Source: Tillus elongatus (lineage: Eukaryota; Arthropoda; Insecta; Coleoptera; Cleridae). From it: a stretch of DNA of 64,000 nucleotides. The notes under the pieces were generated by a model, which saw only the letters and a program-made list of their open reading frames with translations, did no database searches and had not been told where the DNA came from. The stretch spans positions 179,352,631 to 179,416,630 of the forward strand of contig OZ023264.1 in NCBI GenBank assembly GCA_964006375.1, read 5' to 3'. Below, one piece after another: positions 1-31,890 of this stretch. Each line of letters begins with the position of its first letter. The first letter of the stretch is position 1. The translations under genes and the position numbers were made by a program.

Positions 1-680
1 TTCAAAGTAATGAGTCCTTTTCACTTGTTGGCATTTCTGTGGATCGAAATCTCAATTGGCACCAACATGTCACATCAATTGCAGAAGCGGCTGCTAAGAA
101 ATTAGGTTTCCTCTTCCGGGCTCGCAAATACTTTTCACCAGCTAATCTCTAAACCTTATATACTTCACAAATAAGGCCAAACCTCGAATACTGCTCCCAC
201 ATCTGGGGTGCCGCTGCCGCTTCTACACTCGCTATCTTGGACTGCATTCAGAAGAGAGCTATATGTCTCATCGGTGACCCTACCCTCACCCAAAGGCTGC
301 CATCCCTTGCCCACCGACGTGCCGTTGGTGATCTCTCTCTCTCTCTCTCTTTTATAGATATCTGCACGGGCACTGCTCAGAGGCGCTTTCTTCCATAGTT
401 CCTCCGCCTGCTGCCCCCAACAGATCTACCAGGGGAACAGAGTGAATGCACCCTTTTACTGCCCAGGTCCCCAGACATAGAACATCTTGTTATGCATGCT
501 CTTTTGTCCCGACGACTTCCAAGTTGTGGAATTCCTTGTCGGCACATGTTTTTCCTTCTCCCCCGAACCTCAAAACCTTCAAGTCCAGAATTAACAAGTT
601 GCCTCTTTCCTCCTTGTCGACACCCACGGTACGATAGTGTTTAGGCTGTAAGCCCTCGTGGTGCTGTTGGAAAAAAAAAA
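1..680 (+). mobile_element. CR1/L2-type LINE, 3' fragment (copy 1)
   Basis: This is the C-terminal end of a non-LTR reverse transcriptase ORF plus a short 3' tail. Broken frames read SVDRNLNWHQHV, YCSHIWG, LAHRRAVGDLS and LWNSLSAHVFPSP, matching three other copies here (18458-19352, 39657-40326, 47337-48741). The element ends after GTAAGCCCTCGTGGTG with ten A (671-680). Its 5' part is cut by the window edge. One in-frame stop ('ctctaaacc', near 150) marks it as dead. The clade is judged only from the style of the C-terminus. Its poly-A abuts mariner sequence in opposite orientation, so it inserted into that mariner. Confidence 0.8.
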
Positions 681-1778
681 TCTGGTCGGTTACAGCCATT
701 TGAATCTTTTTGAGTGTCCCAAAATGATGTCCTTGAGATGAATTTTCAATCTTGGGAAGAGGAAAAAGCCACAAGGACTCAAACGTCAGGAGAGTAGAGA
801 GGTTGAGGAGCCACGTAAGATTTTTACTGGCCGAAAATTCGTTTATGGAAATTGCTGTATGACAAGGCGCATTGTCATGATGCAGGATCCAGTTGTTCTT
901 GATGTTTGGTCTCACATGCATGCTCCTTTTTTCGACTCTTTCGAGAACCTCTCTGTAAAAATGTTGATTAACTGTCTGTCCTTGAGACACAAACTCTTTG
1001 TGAACGATTCCCTGGCTATCAAAGAAACAAATCAGCATGATCTTGATCTTTGATTTGATCATTCTTGCTTTTTTGGGCTTTGGAGAGCCTGAAGTCTTCC
1101 ATTGCATTTTCTGGCGTTTGGTTTCATCACCAGAAATGACACGTTCCAAAAAATTTTCATTATTTTCAATCGATTTCATAAAGTCAAGGCACCTTTCCCT
1201 CCTAATGTCTTTTTGTTCCTGCAAAAGGTTTTTTGGAACGATTTTCCAGCAGATCTTATTACCAATTTATTGGTCAAAACTTGATAAATGATGGTGTGCC
1301 ACAAATGTTCCCCGATCATTCTGACCACCAACCAACGATTTGAACTCGCAAGATCGCGGATTCTGTCGACATTTTCATCGGTTCTTGCAGTTGCAGGCCT
1401 TCCACTGTGTGGCTCATCTCTGATCGACTCTCTTTCTTATGAAAATACCTTAAACCACCGAAAAACCTGGGCTTTTGACAAAGCACTGTCTCCGTAGACC
1501 TACTGAACTTTTGCAAAAGTTTCTGTTGCACTTTGTCCAAGCCTGAAGCAAAACCTGATAGCACACTGTTGCTCGAAATTAATGGCATTCATTTTTCGAA
1601 CACACTACGCAAACTGGTTTTACAGGAACACAAATGGACAACCAAATGACACGAGCGTGTTCAAACTTGTACTCAACATGCGGCACATGTCAACATGTCA
1701 CCCCTCCATGCCACATGCTTCCAGTGATGCCATACCAAATGATGTGTTGTCAGTCTAATTACTTAATTTACAGACCTC

Positions 1779-1780
<2 letters not shown>
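681..1780 (-). mobile_element. Mariner transposon, decayed, interrupted by LINE copy 1
   Basis: Read on the minus strand from about 1590, frames interrupted by shifts and stops spell a mariner transposase: GRPATARTDENVD-like N-terminal domain, then SGDET, FVSQGQTVNQHFYREVLERV, WILHHDNAPCH, and KIENSSQGHHFGTLKKIQ at the LINE junction. HHDNAPCH carries the second catalytic Asp. The outer end near 1760-1780 reads (minus strand) ACGAGGTCTGTAAATTAAG, resembling a mariner terminal repeat. The C-terminal remainder and the other terminal repeat would lie left of the window, beyond the LINE. It cannot encode active protein. Confidence 0.8.

Positions 1781-1783
<3 letters not shown>

Positions 1784-1873
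<90 letters not shown>
1784..1873. repeat. (TA)n microsatellite, left part
   Basis: About 90 bp of uninterrupted TA. The same array resumes at 8333-8350 on the far side of the BEL/Pao element, so it is the element's target. Reading frames across it (Tyr-Ile runs) are not genes. Confidence 0.95.
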
Positions 1874-1877
<4 letters not shown>

Positions 1878-2295
1878 CATGCTCGTTGTTCTGTCACTTT
1901 TAAATTCAAATGTCGCGCGCTACACTGACATAGAGTAAGTGTTACTAATGGTTTCCGCCAGAAGACCAGAGAGGGGGAAGAAGAATGAGAGAAGGGAGAG
2001 ACGCTTGCATCCCTCTGCCACTTGTTTTTGAGTCCTTGAAGAGGCAAGAGGTCTCGAGAAAGCGAATTGTTTTCAACCCCTTGAAGAGACACGAGGTCTC
2101 TAAATATCCATTTTGTTTGTAAGGCCTTTGGGAGACACGAGGTCCCTAGAGGTGTTGTGTGTGAATACAGAAAAACGAAGCTTATGTTCCTGCATTATTG
2201 GAGAATAAAGGTAGGTAACTTTGCTTATTGTCAGTGCCCTATTTGTTCTGTTTTTTTTGTTATTCATTATAAAATAAATACACGTGGTATTTACA
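1874..2295 (+). repeat. 5' LTR of BEL/Pao element
   Basis: 422 bp, TGTTCATGCTCG...GTGGTATTTACA. It should contain promoter and polyadenylation functions. Candidate AATAAA signals occur near 2210 and 2271, and I see no strong TATA box. Three imperfect ~23-bp repeats lie at 2034-2147. Confidence 0.95.
2034..2147 (+). repeat. Three ~45-bp-spaced direct repeats inside the BEL LTR
   Basis: Units begin at 2034 (CCTTGAAGAGGCAAGAGGTC), 2079 (CCTTGAAGAGACACGAGGTC) and 2125 (CCTTTGGGAGACACGAGGTC). Each is about 23 bp, at 45-46 bp spacing, and the block recurs in the 3' LTR. Function is unknown; even spacing suggests protein-binding sites or a remnant tandem duplication. Confidence 0.85.
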
Positions 2296-2297
2296 TT

Positions 2298-2317
2298 TGG
2301 TCCTTCGAGCCGGATTT
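2298..2317 (+). other. Primer-binding site, tRNA-Tyr
   Basis: Two bases after the 5' LTR, TGGTCCTTCGAGCCGGATTT is complementary to CCA plus the 3' end of a metazoan tRNA-Tyr (AAATCCGGCTCGAAGGA, recalled from general tRNA knowledge). The 20-base match is perfect against that recalled sequence. Confidence 0.85.
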
Positions 2318-2548
2318 TTATAGTTGTTTTGTTTTGTTATTAGTTGATACAGTCCATTTTTTGAAGTAATTTTACTTGTTTCCTTTAGTCTAGTAAATTT
2401 GTAATTGTTTATTGCCGTGTTGAGTCATTTAATTTCAAGGTGACGTTATTGCTTGTATATAACTAGGTACATACTCGAATTGCATATTGTTGAAATCACG
2501 TTTGCATATTGTTTAAATCGCGTTTAGGAATTTTTTTTGCGTTGAACA

Positions 2549-5500
2549 ATGGAGTTGATTCAGCTAAAAAATAAGCGCGAAAGCATTTATAGACGAGTAG
2601 AAGCCATATTGCACGTGGCTCAACAGGTCAAAATAGACGCAGTAGTGGATTTAGATAGGTTGAATAGATTTGAGGTTCGTTTTGAGGCGTTGAATGAGTT
2701 GGTCAATCTATTTGATTCATTGCATTTGGACATCGTGTCGGTAGTTGATCGATCAGAGTTGGAGAGCGAGCATGAAATGCAGAACAAATTCGATGAACTG
2801 CAATACTCTATAAAAACTATCTATCGAGAACTGAGAGGTTATGCAAATAAAGCCGCTGAGAATCAAGCTCGATCCGTTTTTCACGGTAGTTCGAAATCGA
2901 GTCGAGCATCGAGTAAGTCGCGGTGTTCTGTCAAATCATCGAACGCTCGATCTCTCAGTGAAAAGGAAGTAACGAACGCAAACGCGATTATGTCAACTTC
3001 AAATTTAAACAGACATTTGAGGTTACCGAAAATCGAAATGCCAAAATTCGATGGAAATTGGAAAAACTGGCCAACCTTTTATGATCTGTTTAAAACAATG
3101 ATTCATGAGAACGAATCATTGTCAGATATTGAAAAGTTCCAATATTTGAGTGCTTCGTTAGTGAAGGATGCAGCTGGCCTAATCAAGAATTTACCGCTAA
3201 CGGGAAGCAATTATGGGATTGCATTCAAGTCTCTGGTCTCAAGGTATCACAATACCCGGGTTTTGTTGACCAATTATTGGCAGGGTATTGTACAGGCCCC
3301 CAAAGCAAATAGTGAATCTGCTTCTTCCCTACGAACGTTGTTGTCTGTATTCAGTGAAAATTTGGAAGCGTTGAAGCAGTTTGAACATGACATGTGGGAT
3401 TTCACTAAATTCAACATGTTGCTGCAAAAGGTGGATATGAGTCTTAAGCAAAAATTTGAGCTTGAGTTTTGCGAATCGGACATTCCCAGTTTTAGTAGTT
3501 TATGTAGATTCTTGGAAAAGCAGTGTAAAGCAATGGAGACAACTGCCTTAACTTCCAATTATGTGACTAATAGAAGGCAGCATGTTTCAGCAACCACTGC
3601 TAGGCCCGCTTCGTCCTTTGTTACCAGCACAAAGCTTGTATGTGCTTATTGTAAGGAGGAGCACCCCATGCTCAAGTGTGATGGATTTCTATCTTTATCC
3701 TCTCATAAACGGTATACGTTCGCAAAAAAGAATAATCTTTGTTTTAACTGTTTATCAAACTCGCATGCCAGCAGGGAGTGCAAGTCATCAAGTTGTCGTG
3801 TATGTAATAAACACCATCATACATTATTGCACTTCCCAAAAGCACCGGCATCGGGAGATGAGAGTGACTCAAACAAGCCACCTGTGGAAGAGCCACAAGG
3901 TGCAGAGCAATTGCGTGTGTTGGCAAGTGTGGTAAAAAGGGAACAGTCCGTGTTACTGGCAACTATAATGCTATTAGTACGAGATAAAAATGGAAAGGTT
4001 AGGAGATGTCGAGCTCTCCTGGATTGTGCGAGTGAGGCTAATTTCATTTCGCAGCAGTGTGTTGAAAAATTGGGGCTCAACACCTCATCTCGTTCAGTGA
4101 TGGTTCAAGGCTTGAACCAAATGAGCTCGCTTGCTAGCCAAGGCACTCTCAAATGTCGAGTAGAGTCCATTTATGAGCCAACAAAGTTAGAGTTGGACAT
4201 GATTGTGATTCCGAACATTTGTTCCAAGATCCCTTCTGCTGAAATTGAGCAGTGCCACTGGCAACATATTCAGAACTTAGAGTTGGCAGATTCAGAGTTT
4301 GGTATACCAGGGGACATTGAAATTTTGTTGGGTACTGACGTTTATGCTCATGTGGTTAGACCTGGAATAAAGAGAGGGCCTCGAGGTGCACCAGTGGCCA
4401 TCAATACTGTTTTTGGTTGGGTGCTTATGGGCAGTGTAGAACAGTCAAAGTCTCATTCTGTTGTGAATAGTTTATGCACGTTGGTCGACTTGGATCATAC
4501 CTTGAAACAGTTTTGGAGCTTGGAACAGGTACCACAAGGTTTAGTTATGTCTCCGGAAGATAAAAAATGTGAGGAAATCTTCAAGAAGACTCAGCACCGA
4601 AATAGTGCTGGGAGATATATTTTAAATATGCCCTTTCGTGAGGGTACTCCGTGTTTGGGAGAATCTTTCAGTGTTGCATTGAGGCGGTTTTACTCCCTGG
4701 AAGCACGTCTTAGTAGGGATCCAGCGTTGCACAAGTCCTATTCGGAGTTTATCAGGGATTATTATGAGTCTGGCCATATGTCTCTGGTATCAGATGTAGC
4801 TGTGGAACCATCTGATGCATACTATATTCCCCATCATTGTGTGTTGCGTCCTCACAGCCTTTCGACCAAACTGCGGGTGGTATTTGATGCTAGTTCCAAA
4901 AGTACGAATGGTGTATCTCTGAACGATACGTTGTTAGTGGGAGCGAAGTTGCAGACAGATATTGCCACTGTGTTGTTGAAATTTCGCTCAAACAAAATTG
5001 CATTTACTGCTGACATTCGGCAAATGTATCGACAAATTTTGGTTGTAGATAATCATAGGGATTATCAAAGAATTCTCTGGAGGTTCTCAAAGGGGGAACC
5101 TGTACAGAAATATCGCCTTAATACTGTCACATATGGGGTCTCCTCAAGCCCACACATGGCAATCCGAACAATGATGCAGCTTTGTGATGATGAGGAATCA
5201 TCTTTTCCATTGGCAGCAAAGCTAGTTCGGTCCGATCTCTATGTGGATGATGTAGTCAGTGGAGTCGACTCATTGTCAGAGGCTTTTGAGTTGCAACGGC
5301 AATTGATTGGGTTGTTTGCTAAGGGGGGTTTTGAATTGAAGAAGTGGGCCAGCAATAATTCGAAACTGTTGTCCACAGTATCAGCTGATAGTCAGCAACC
5401 TCGATCGTTAGATTTAAATGATCCATCAGTGTTGAAAATTTTAGGATTGCAGTGGTGTCCCATAGGTGATACATTCTCTTTTAATGTTGAACCTATTGAT

Positions 5501-7765
5501 CGTCCGTGCACAAAACGAAATCTTCTTTCGGAATTGGCAAGAATTTATGACCCCCTGGGTTTTTTGTCTCCTGTTACCCTGTTGGCAAAATATCTTATGC
5601 AGTGCTTGTGGGAGCAAAAAGTGGGATGGGATGATAAGCCCTCAAAGGATATTGTTGGTCAGTGGTCTCAGTATAAATCACAACTCAGTGCGCTAGCAGG
5701 TTTATCAATTCCCAGAGGCGTAAAACACGATAATATCATCAGTACAGAACTCCATGGGTTCTGTGATGCATCGGAGCGAGGGTATGCTGCAGTTGTTTAC
5801 TTAAGACAAGTATCAGAGGAGGGTCAAGTTTGGATCAATTTTCTGTGTGCCAAGTCCAAGGTATCACCTTTAAAAAGAATATCGATTCCACGTCTCGAAT
5901 TGTGTGGGTGTTTATTGTTGGCAAAGCTTCTGGAATTTGTGTGTCGGGTGTATGAAGGTCGTTTTGAGTTTAACTCTATGTATGCTTGGTCAGACTCTAT
6001 GGTGGCACTTGCCTGGATAAAATCATCTTCCAATAGGTGGAAGACCTTTATTGGTAATCGAGTAGCAAGCATACAAGAGAAGATTCCTCCAGAGTCATGG
6101 CATCACGTAAGTGGACAAGAAAACCCAGCTGATTGTGCATCGAGAGGCATGTTACCTTCTGGGTTTTGTGAGCATCCACTATGGTGGGCGGGACCCGCCT
6201 GGCTAAAATTGGCAAGAGAAAATTGGCCCAAGTCGTTGCGTTTTGAGCCGCCAGAAGAGTGCCTGGCGGAGCAACGAACTCTCCCCGTACTAGTTACTTT
6301 GGCAAATGAGGAGTGGCTCAGTAAACTTTTGAATCGCTTTTCGCATCTACGGAAAATTCAGGGTGTTGTTGTATATTGTCAGCGGTTTGTGCGAAATTGT
6401 AGGGTGTCTCCATCTGACCGAACTACTGCATCTCTGGCAGCCACCGAATTACAGGAGGCGCTTCATATGCTTATCAAATGTGCTCAAGGTGAAGTATTTC
6501 AAAGGGAAATAGCATCCTTGGTTAAAGGTGAGAGGTGTGCGAGGGCAATAAATAAGTTAGCCCCCTTTCTGGATACAGAGGGTATCCTCAGGGTGGGCGG
6601 TCGTCTTCGTCAAGCTGATGTTCCAGTTGAAGTGAAACACCCTATATTGTTGCCCCGCTCACATCGTCTCACCGAGTTAATCATTGCACACACACACCAT
6701 GTCAATCTTCATCCTGGTCCTCGCACATTGCTTCATTTGCTTTCGCAACAGTTTTGGATTTTGTCCCCTCGGAGAGCTATTCATCATGTTTTGTCAAGGT
6801 GCTATCGTTGCTTTCGAGTGAATCCTACTCCCATGGCACCGATGATGTCTGATTTGCCAGTTGCCAGGGTTTCTCAGTTGAAGCCGTTTTCACACAGCGG
6901 AGTTGATTTTGCAGGTCCAGTTTTTGTGACACAGGGCAGATATCGAGGTGTCCGAAAGGTGAAAGCATATATTTGTTTGTTTGTGTGCATGGCAACGAAG
7001 GCCCTCCATTTGGAAGTAGTGTCTGATCTTTCAGCTGAAGCCTTCTTGGCAGCTCTTCGGAGGTTTGTGGCTCGCAGAGGAAGATGTGACAATTTGTATA
7101 GCGATAGAGGTACCAACTTCGTCGGCTCAAATAAGCAGCTCTTAAACTATGCAAAGGGGGCAGCAGATGCTTGTACCATTAAGTGGCATTTCAACCCCCC
7201 ATCAGCTCCGAATTTTGGAGGTCTGTGGGAGGCAGGAGTGCGCTCAGTCAAGACTCATTTGCGAAGGGTGATCGGTTTGCAGATTCTGACCTTTGAGGAA
7301 ATGTCCACGTTGCTTGCTCAAGTGGAATCAGTTTTGAATTCTCGACCATTGTGTAGTGCGAGTACTGATCCAAATGATCTGTTAGCCCTATCCCCAGGAC
7401 ATTTTCTTACAATGGAACCGTTAGACGCTCCTCCTGATGCTGATTTGACTTTGTTAAGTATGAATCGCTTGTCACGCTGGCAGCTGGTGCAAAGGATCCA
7501 CCAGGACTTTTGGCGCCGCTGGAAGAACGAATACCTGCATACACTGCAGCAGCGTGGTAAGTGGGATACTGTGCAAACGTCCCCCCCGATCGGAGCTTTA
7601 GTTGTGATTAAAGATGAGACTTCGTCACCTCTTGTTTGGAAGCTCGGACGCATTATGCAACTATACCCAGGCCGTGATGGTATAGCTCGGGTAGCTCAAG
7701 TTCGCACTAGTAGTGGCACTTTTGATAGGCCTCTGACGAAGTTATGTCTGTTGCCATCGCAGTAA
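2549..7765 (+). CDS. BEL/Pao gag-pol polyprotein (intact, 1738 aa)
   Basis: One open frame encodes all replication functions. Order by approximate residue: basic and helical gag N-terminus; DUF1759-like gag domain from ~159 (LPKIEMPKFDGNW); Cys-rich region with a canonical CX2CX4HX4C knuckle ~398-411 (CFNCLSNSHASREC) flanked by two non-canonical Cys/His motifs; aspartic protease ~487 (LLDCASEANFIS, with Cys where retroviral proteases have Thr/Ser); Pao-type reverse transcriptase from ~758 with catalytic YVDD ~897-900; RNase H-like segment ~1069-1190 (HGFCDASERG, WSDSMVALAW, NPADCASRG); integrase with HHCC zinc domain ~1364-1422 and D,D,E core (VDFAG ~1452, YSDRGTNF ~1518, GGLWEAG ~1561); DUF5641-like C-terminus ~1648-1737. 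No stop or frameshift. The ATG follows GTTGAACA and is the first in the frame. No env ORF follows. Confidence 0.96.
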   Translation: MELIQLKNKRESIYRRVEAILHVAQQVKIDAVVDLDRLNRFEVRFEALNELVNLFDSLHLDIVSVVDRSELESEHEMQNKFDELQYSIKTIYRELRGYANKAAENQARSVFHGSSKSSRASSKSRCSVKSSNARSLSEKEVTNANAIMSTSNLNRHLRLPKIEMPKFDGNWKNWPTFYDLFKTMIHENESLSDIEKFQYLSASLVKDAAGLIKNLPLTGSNYGIAFKSLVSRYHNTRVLLTNYWQGIVQAPKANSESASSLRTLLSVFSENLEALKQFEHDMWDFTKFNMLLQKVDMSLKQKFELEFCESDIPSFSSLCRFLEKQCKAMETTALTSNYVTNRRQHVSATTARPASSFVTSTKLVCAYCKEEHPMLKCDGFLSLSSHKRYTFAKKNNLCFNCLSNSHASRECKSSSCRVCNKHHHTLLHFPKAPASGDESDSNKPPVEEPQGAEQLRVLASVVKREQSVLLATIMLLVRDKNGKVRRCRALLDCASEANFISQQCVEKLGLNTSSRSVMVQGLNQMSSLASQGTLKCRVESIYEPTKLELDMIVIPNICSKIPSAEIEQCHWQHIQNLELADSEFGIPGDIEILLGTDVYAHVVRPGIKRGPRGAPVAINTVFGWVLMGSVEQSKSHSVVNSLCTLVDLDHTLKQFWSLEQVPQGLVMSPEDKKCEEIFKKTQHRNSAGRYILNMPFREGTPCLGESFSVALRRFYSLEARLSRDPALHKSYSEFIRDYYESGHMSLVSDVAVEPSDAYYIPHHCVLRPHSLSTKLRVVFDASSKSTNGVSLNDTLLVGAKLQTDIATVLLKFRSNKIAFTADIRQMYRQILVVDNHRDYQRILWRFSKGEPVQKYRLNTVTYGVSSSPHMAIRTMMQLCDDEESSFPLAAKLVRSDLYVDDVVSGVDSLSEAFELQRQLIGLFAKGGFELKKWASNNSKLLSTVSADSQQPRSLDLNDPSVLKILGLQWCPIGDTFSFNVEPIDRPCTKRNLLSELARIYDPLGFLSPVTLLAKYLMQCLWEQKVGWDDKPSKDIVGQWSQYKSQLSALAGLSIPRGVKHDNIISTELHGFCDASERGYAAVVYLRQVSEEGQVWINFLCAKSKVSPLKRISIPRLELCGCLLLAKLLEFVCRVYEGRFEFNSMYAWSDSMVALAWIKSSSNRWKTFIGNRVASIQEKIPPESWHHVSGQENPADCASRGMLPSGFCEHPLWWAGPAWLKLARENWPKSLRFEPPEECLAEQRTLPVLVTLANEEWLSKLLNRFSHLRKIQGVVVYCQRFVRNCRVSPSDRTTASLAATELQEALHMLIKCAQGEVFQREIASLVKGERCARAINKLAPFLDTEGILRVGGRLRQADVPVEVKHPILLPRSHRLTELIIAHTHHVNLHPGPRTLLHLLSQQFWILSPRRAIHHVLSRCYRCFRVNPTPMAPMMSDLPVARVSQLKPFSHSGVDFAGPVFVTQGRYRGVRKVKAYICLFVCMATKALHLEVVSDLSAEAFLAALRRFVARRGRCDNLYSDRGTNFVGSNKQLLNYAKGAADACTIKWHFNPPSAPNFGGLWEAGVRSVKTHLRRVIGLQILTFEEMSTLLAQVESVLNSRPLCSASTDPNDLLALSPGHFLTMEPLDAPPDADLTLLSMNRLSRWQLVQRIHQDFWRRWKNEYLHTLQQRGKWDTVQTSPPIGALVVIKDETSSPLVWKLGRIMQLYPGRDGIARVAQVRTSSGTFDRPLTKLCLLPSQ

Positions 7766-7898
7766 TACGTCTGCCTTGAAATTTTTTTGTACAGTTAATT
7801 ATAAATCCAAGAGCTTCAGTTTTTTGTGCTTATTGTAAATTTTTGTTTTGTTTGTTTATTTGAGAAACAATATAATTGTGAAAATAAATCCTTATTTT

Positions 7899-7909
7899 GG
7901 TGGGCGGAA
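7899..7909 (+). other. Polypurine tract of BEL/Pao element
   Basis: GGTGGGCGGAA directly precedes the TGTTC of the 3' LTR, the expected place for the plus-strand primer. It contains one T and one C. Confidence 0.8.
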
Positions 7910-8332
7910 TGTTCATGCTCGTTGTTCTGTCACTTTTAAATTCAAATGTCGCGCGCTACACTGACATAGAGTAAGTGTTACTAATGGTTTCCGCCAGAAG
8001 ACCAGAGAGGGGGAAGAAGAATGAGAGAAGGGAGAGACGCTTGCATCCCTCTGCCACTTGTTTTTGAGTCCTTGAAGAGGCAAGAGGTCTCGAGAAAGCG
8101 AATTGTTTTCAACCCCTTGAAGAGACACGAGGTCTCTAAATATCCATTTTGTTTGTAAGGCCTTTGGGAGACACGAGGTCCCTAGAGGTGTTGTGTGTGA
8201 ATACAGAAAAACGAAGCTTATGTTCCTGCATTATTGGAGAATAAAGGTAGGTAACTTTGCTTATTGTCAGTGCCCTATTTGTTCTGTTTTTTTTTGTTAT
8301 TCATTATAAAATAAATACACGTGGTATTTACA
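7910..8332 (+). repeat. 3' LTR of BEL/Pao element
   Basis: 423 bp, matching the 5' LTR throughout by visual comparison except for one extra T in the T-run (9 instead of 8). Confidence 0.95.
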
Positions 8333-8350
8333 ATATATATATATATATAT
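8333..8350. repeat. (TA)n microsatellite, right part
   Basis: 18 bp of TA remaining right of the BEL/Pao 3' LTR, only 10 bp from the 5' splice site of the kindlin exon at 8360-8572. Confidence 0.9.
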
Positions 8351-8359
8351 GAAACTTAC

Positions 8360-29521
<21,162 letters not shown>

Positions 29522-29707
29522 CTGTAACAAAACAGAGATTATCGTTAAAGCAACTCTAAACATCATGGTAGAAATAAAAATGTGTCTATATTTAAATAGA
29601 AAAACCAACAACAGCTTAGCTTATTTTTAGAGAAAAATATTACACATATTTGGATATGGGCTCAAGACCAATTTAACAGAATGCTTGGAGTACACCCCAT
29701 TTTTTTT

Positions 29708-30240
<533 letters not shown>

Positions 30241-30499
30241 AATATTAAAATAATCCTCGACATCACTTCAGATTCTGTAATGCAATATCTACAATGCTGG
30301 ACAAAGACAGATGACGTTACCTGCACTGCTATGCTATTTAAATAAATGGCAAAAAAATATAAACAATGGAAGTTACATCATCATCATTGCAAAATGCCAG
30401 AGCGCATAACATTGTAAAATGTACGACAGGGACGCCATTTCGGTGCGGCACCAGGTAGTATGTCGTCACAACTGATCTAGTTAACACAAAATGTTATAG

Positions 30500-31890
30500 A
30501 TGGAGACAAGCTTGACAAGCGCATTATTTCTAAGCTTCGTGGCTTGCGCTTGTTATGTACCGTTTACAACTGACTTTTAACTAACCTAACTATTTAAAAT
30601 ATGGATATAAACCTTAAGTATTGAAAATAAATATTGTACGATGGTTATAAATGGAAATTGTGAGTCAATGACTTTTAACTGGCCTAACATATTTAAAATA
30701 CCGATATAAATATTAAGTATTGAAAATAAATATTGGACGAGGATTATAAATCAAAATTGTGAGATGACTTAAAACAATACAATTTTGCGTAAAATAGAAA
30801 ATCAGTAAATCATATTCTAAGAACAGTGCTAACACTCGGTTAACAGCCACGAAAACAGGACCCCGTAGACATTATTATTATTGTACAACCTGGGGAAATA
30901 ACTAATGCATTAAGTAGTAATAATAACAGTATCAGCATTTTTTATAGTTTGTCTCCGTGCGGAAGACAATATTTGTTAGGTTCGTTGGGTCAAGTTTAAT
31001 ATCACGGGCGTCAATGTTCTTTGCAAGTATCAAAACCTGCTTACAGAATGAGAAGGGTACTGATAGATAAGTTACTAAATCCATCATTTTTATTACCGAT
31101 GATTTAGTTGGTCAATATTTTTTTAAATAAATAGCACTCTAAAGCGTATTTCTGTATTTCTCATATTGTATGGCTCAACAGGTACAGTATCTCGCTTAAA
31201 ATTAGACATACCTACGTTTGTTAACCGTCCAAGCCTATCGAGCTTAATTTACAAGCTGCTTGCTTGCGTTTGACCGGATTTCAGTGTAGTTTTGGACAAA
31301 AGCTAGGTTCATACACTCGCGAATTGCGAAATCGCCGCGAAACGTATTCCTATTGGTTTCTTTAAAATAATATCGTAAAATGTTTTTTTTTTTAGATTTT
31401 ATAAATGTATTTTACTAATTTGTGTGTACATATAGTGAAAAGTATTTTTTTATGATCAGAATACTACTGCGACATGAAATCATGTTAGCCAGTTATGGCT
31501 CTTAACTCGATCAAAATGTCTTCTCTACTTTTAAGTTTGTGTAGCCCCAATGTTAATTAAGGGCCCCCTTTATTATACTTACTTATCTTGTGCTTATATA
31601 TGTAATATAAAAATAAAAAAGGAGTGAAACAGCAAGTGAATTTATTTACTTTAGTGCTGTATTCGATATTATCTGAAAAAGACATAATAGGCGACATTGT
31701 GGAATGTAATTTCGGTAAATTTACAGTTTACTGAAGGAGGATTTTTAGAATTTTTTTGTTCAGAAACATGCTGAGAACCACCCTTGGAGGCACAAGCCAC
31801 AAGGCAAATTTGTTGCAAACAACCCCCAACAAAGTTAAGCGACCAAGAATGAATAGGGGCGCTGGGCGGGGAGGAAATCTTAGCGAAACG
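30500..31890 (+). repeat. Family F repeat (inverted copy at 55755-56660)
   Basis: Segments match 55755-56660 in inverted order: CGCGAATTGCGAAATCGCCG, CAATAGG-like CCTATTGGTTT, TTAATTAAGGGCC, AACAGCAAGTGAATTTATTT, and CAACAAAGTTAAGCGACCAAG. About 280 bp near 31000-31280 has no partner. No coding capacity recognised. Probably a dispersed non-autonomous element. Confidence 0.75.
30566..30775 (+). repeat. ~106-bp tandem duplication within family F
   Basis: TGACTTTTAACTAACCTAAC...AATTGTGAG (from 30571) is followed by TGACTTTTAACTGGCCTAAC...AATTGTGAG (from 30669), both with TATTGAAAATAAATATTG inside. The inverted copy at 56480-56660 appears to have one unit only. Confidence 0.75.

Larger units (their letters stand above)
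1874..8332 (+). mobile_element. Complete BEL/Pao LTR retrotransposon
   Basis: A 6459-bp element with 422- and 423-bp LTRs, tRNA-Tyr primer site, one uninterrupted gag-pol ORF and a purine tract before the 3' LTR. LTRs start TGTTC and end TTACA. Flanking ATATA (1869-1873 and 8333-8337) is a plausible 5-bp target duplication, although it cannot be distinguished from the surrounding TA array. By eye the LTRs differ only by one T in a homopolymer (8 versus 9), so insertion was very recent and the element may be active. It lies antisense within the kindlin intron downstream of the 8360-8572 exon. Confidence 0.96.

Noticed and set aside
1869..8337. Using ATATA as proof of the BEL target duplication
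   Set aside because: Inside a TA array any 4-6-bp duplication looks perfect, so the length cannot be established.
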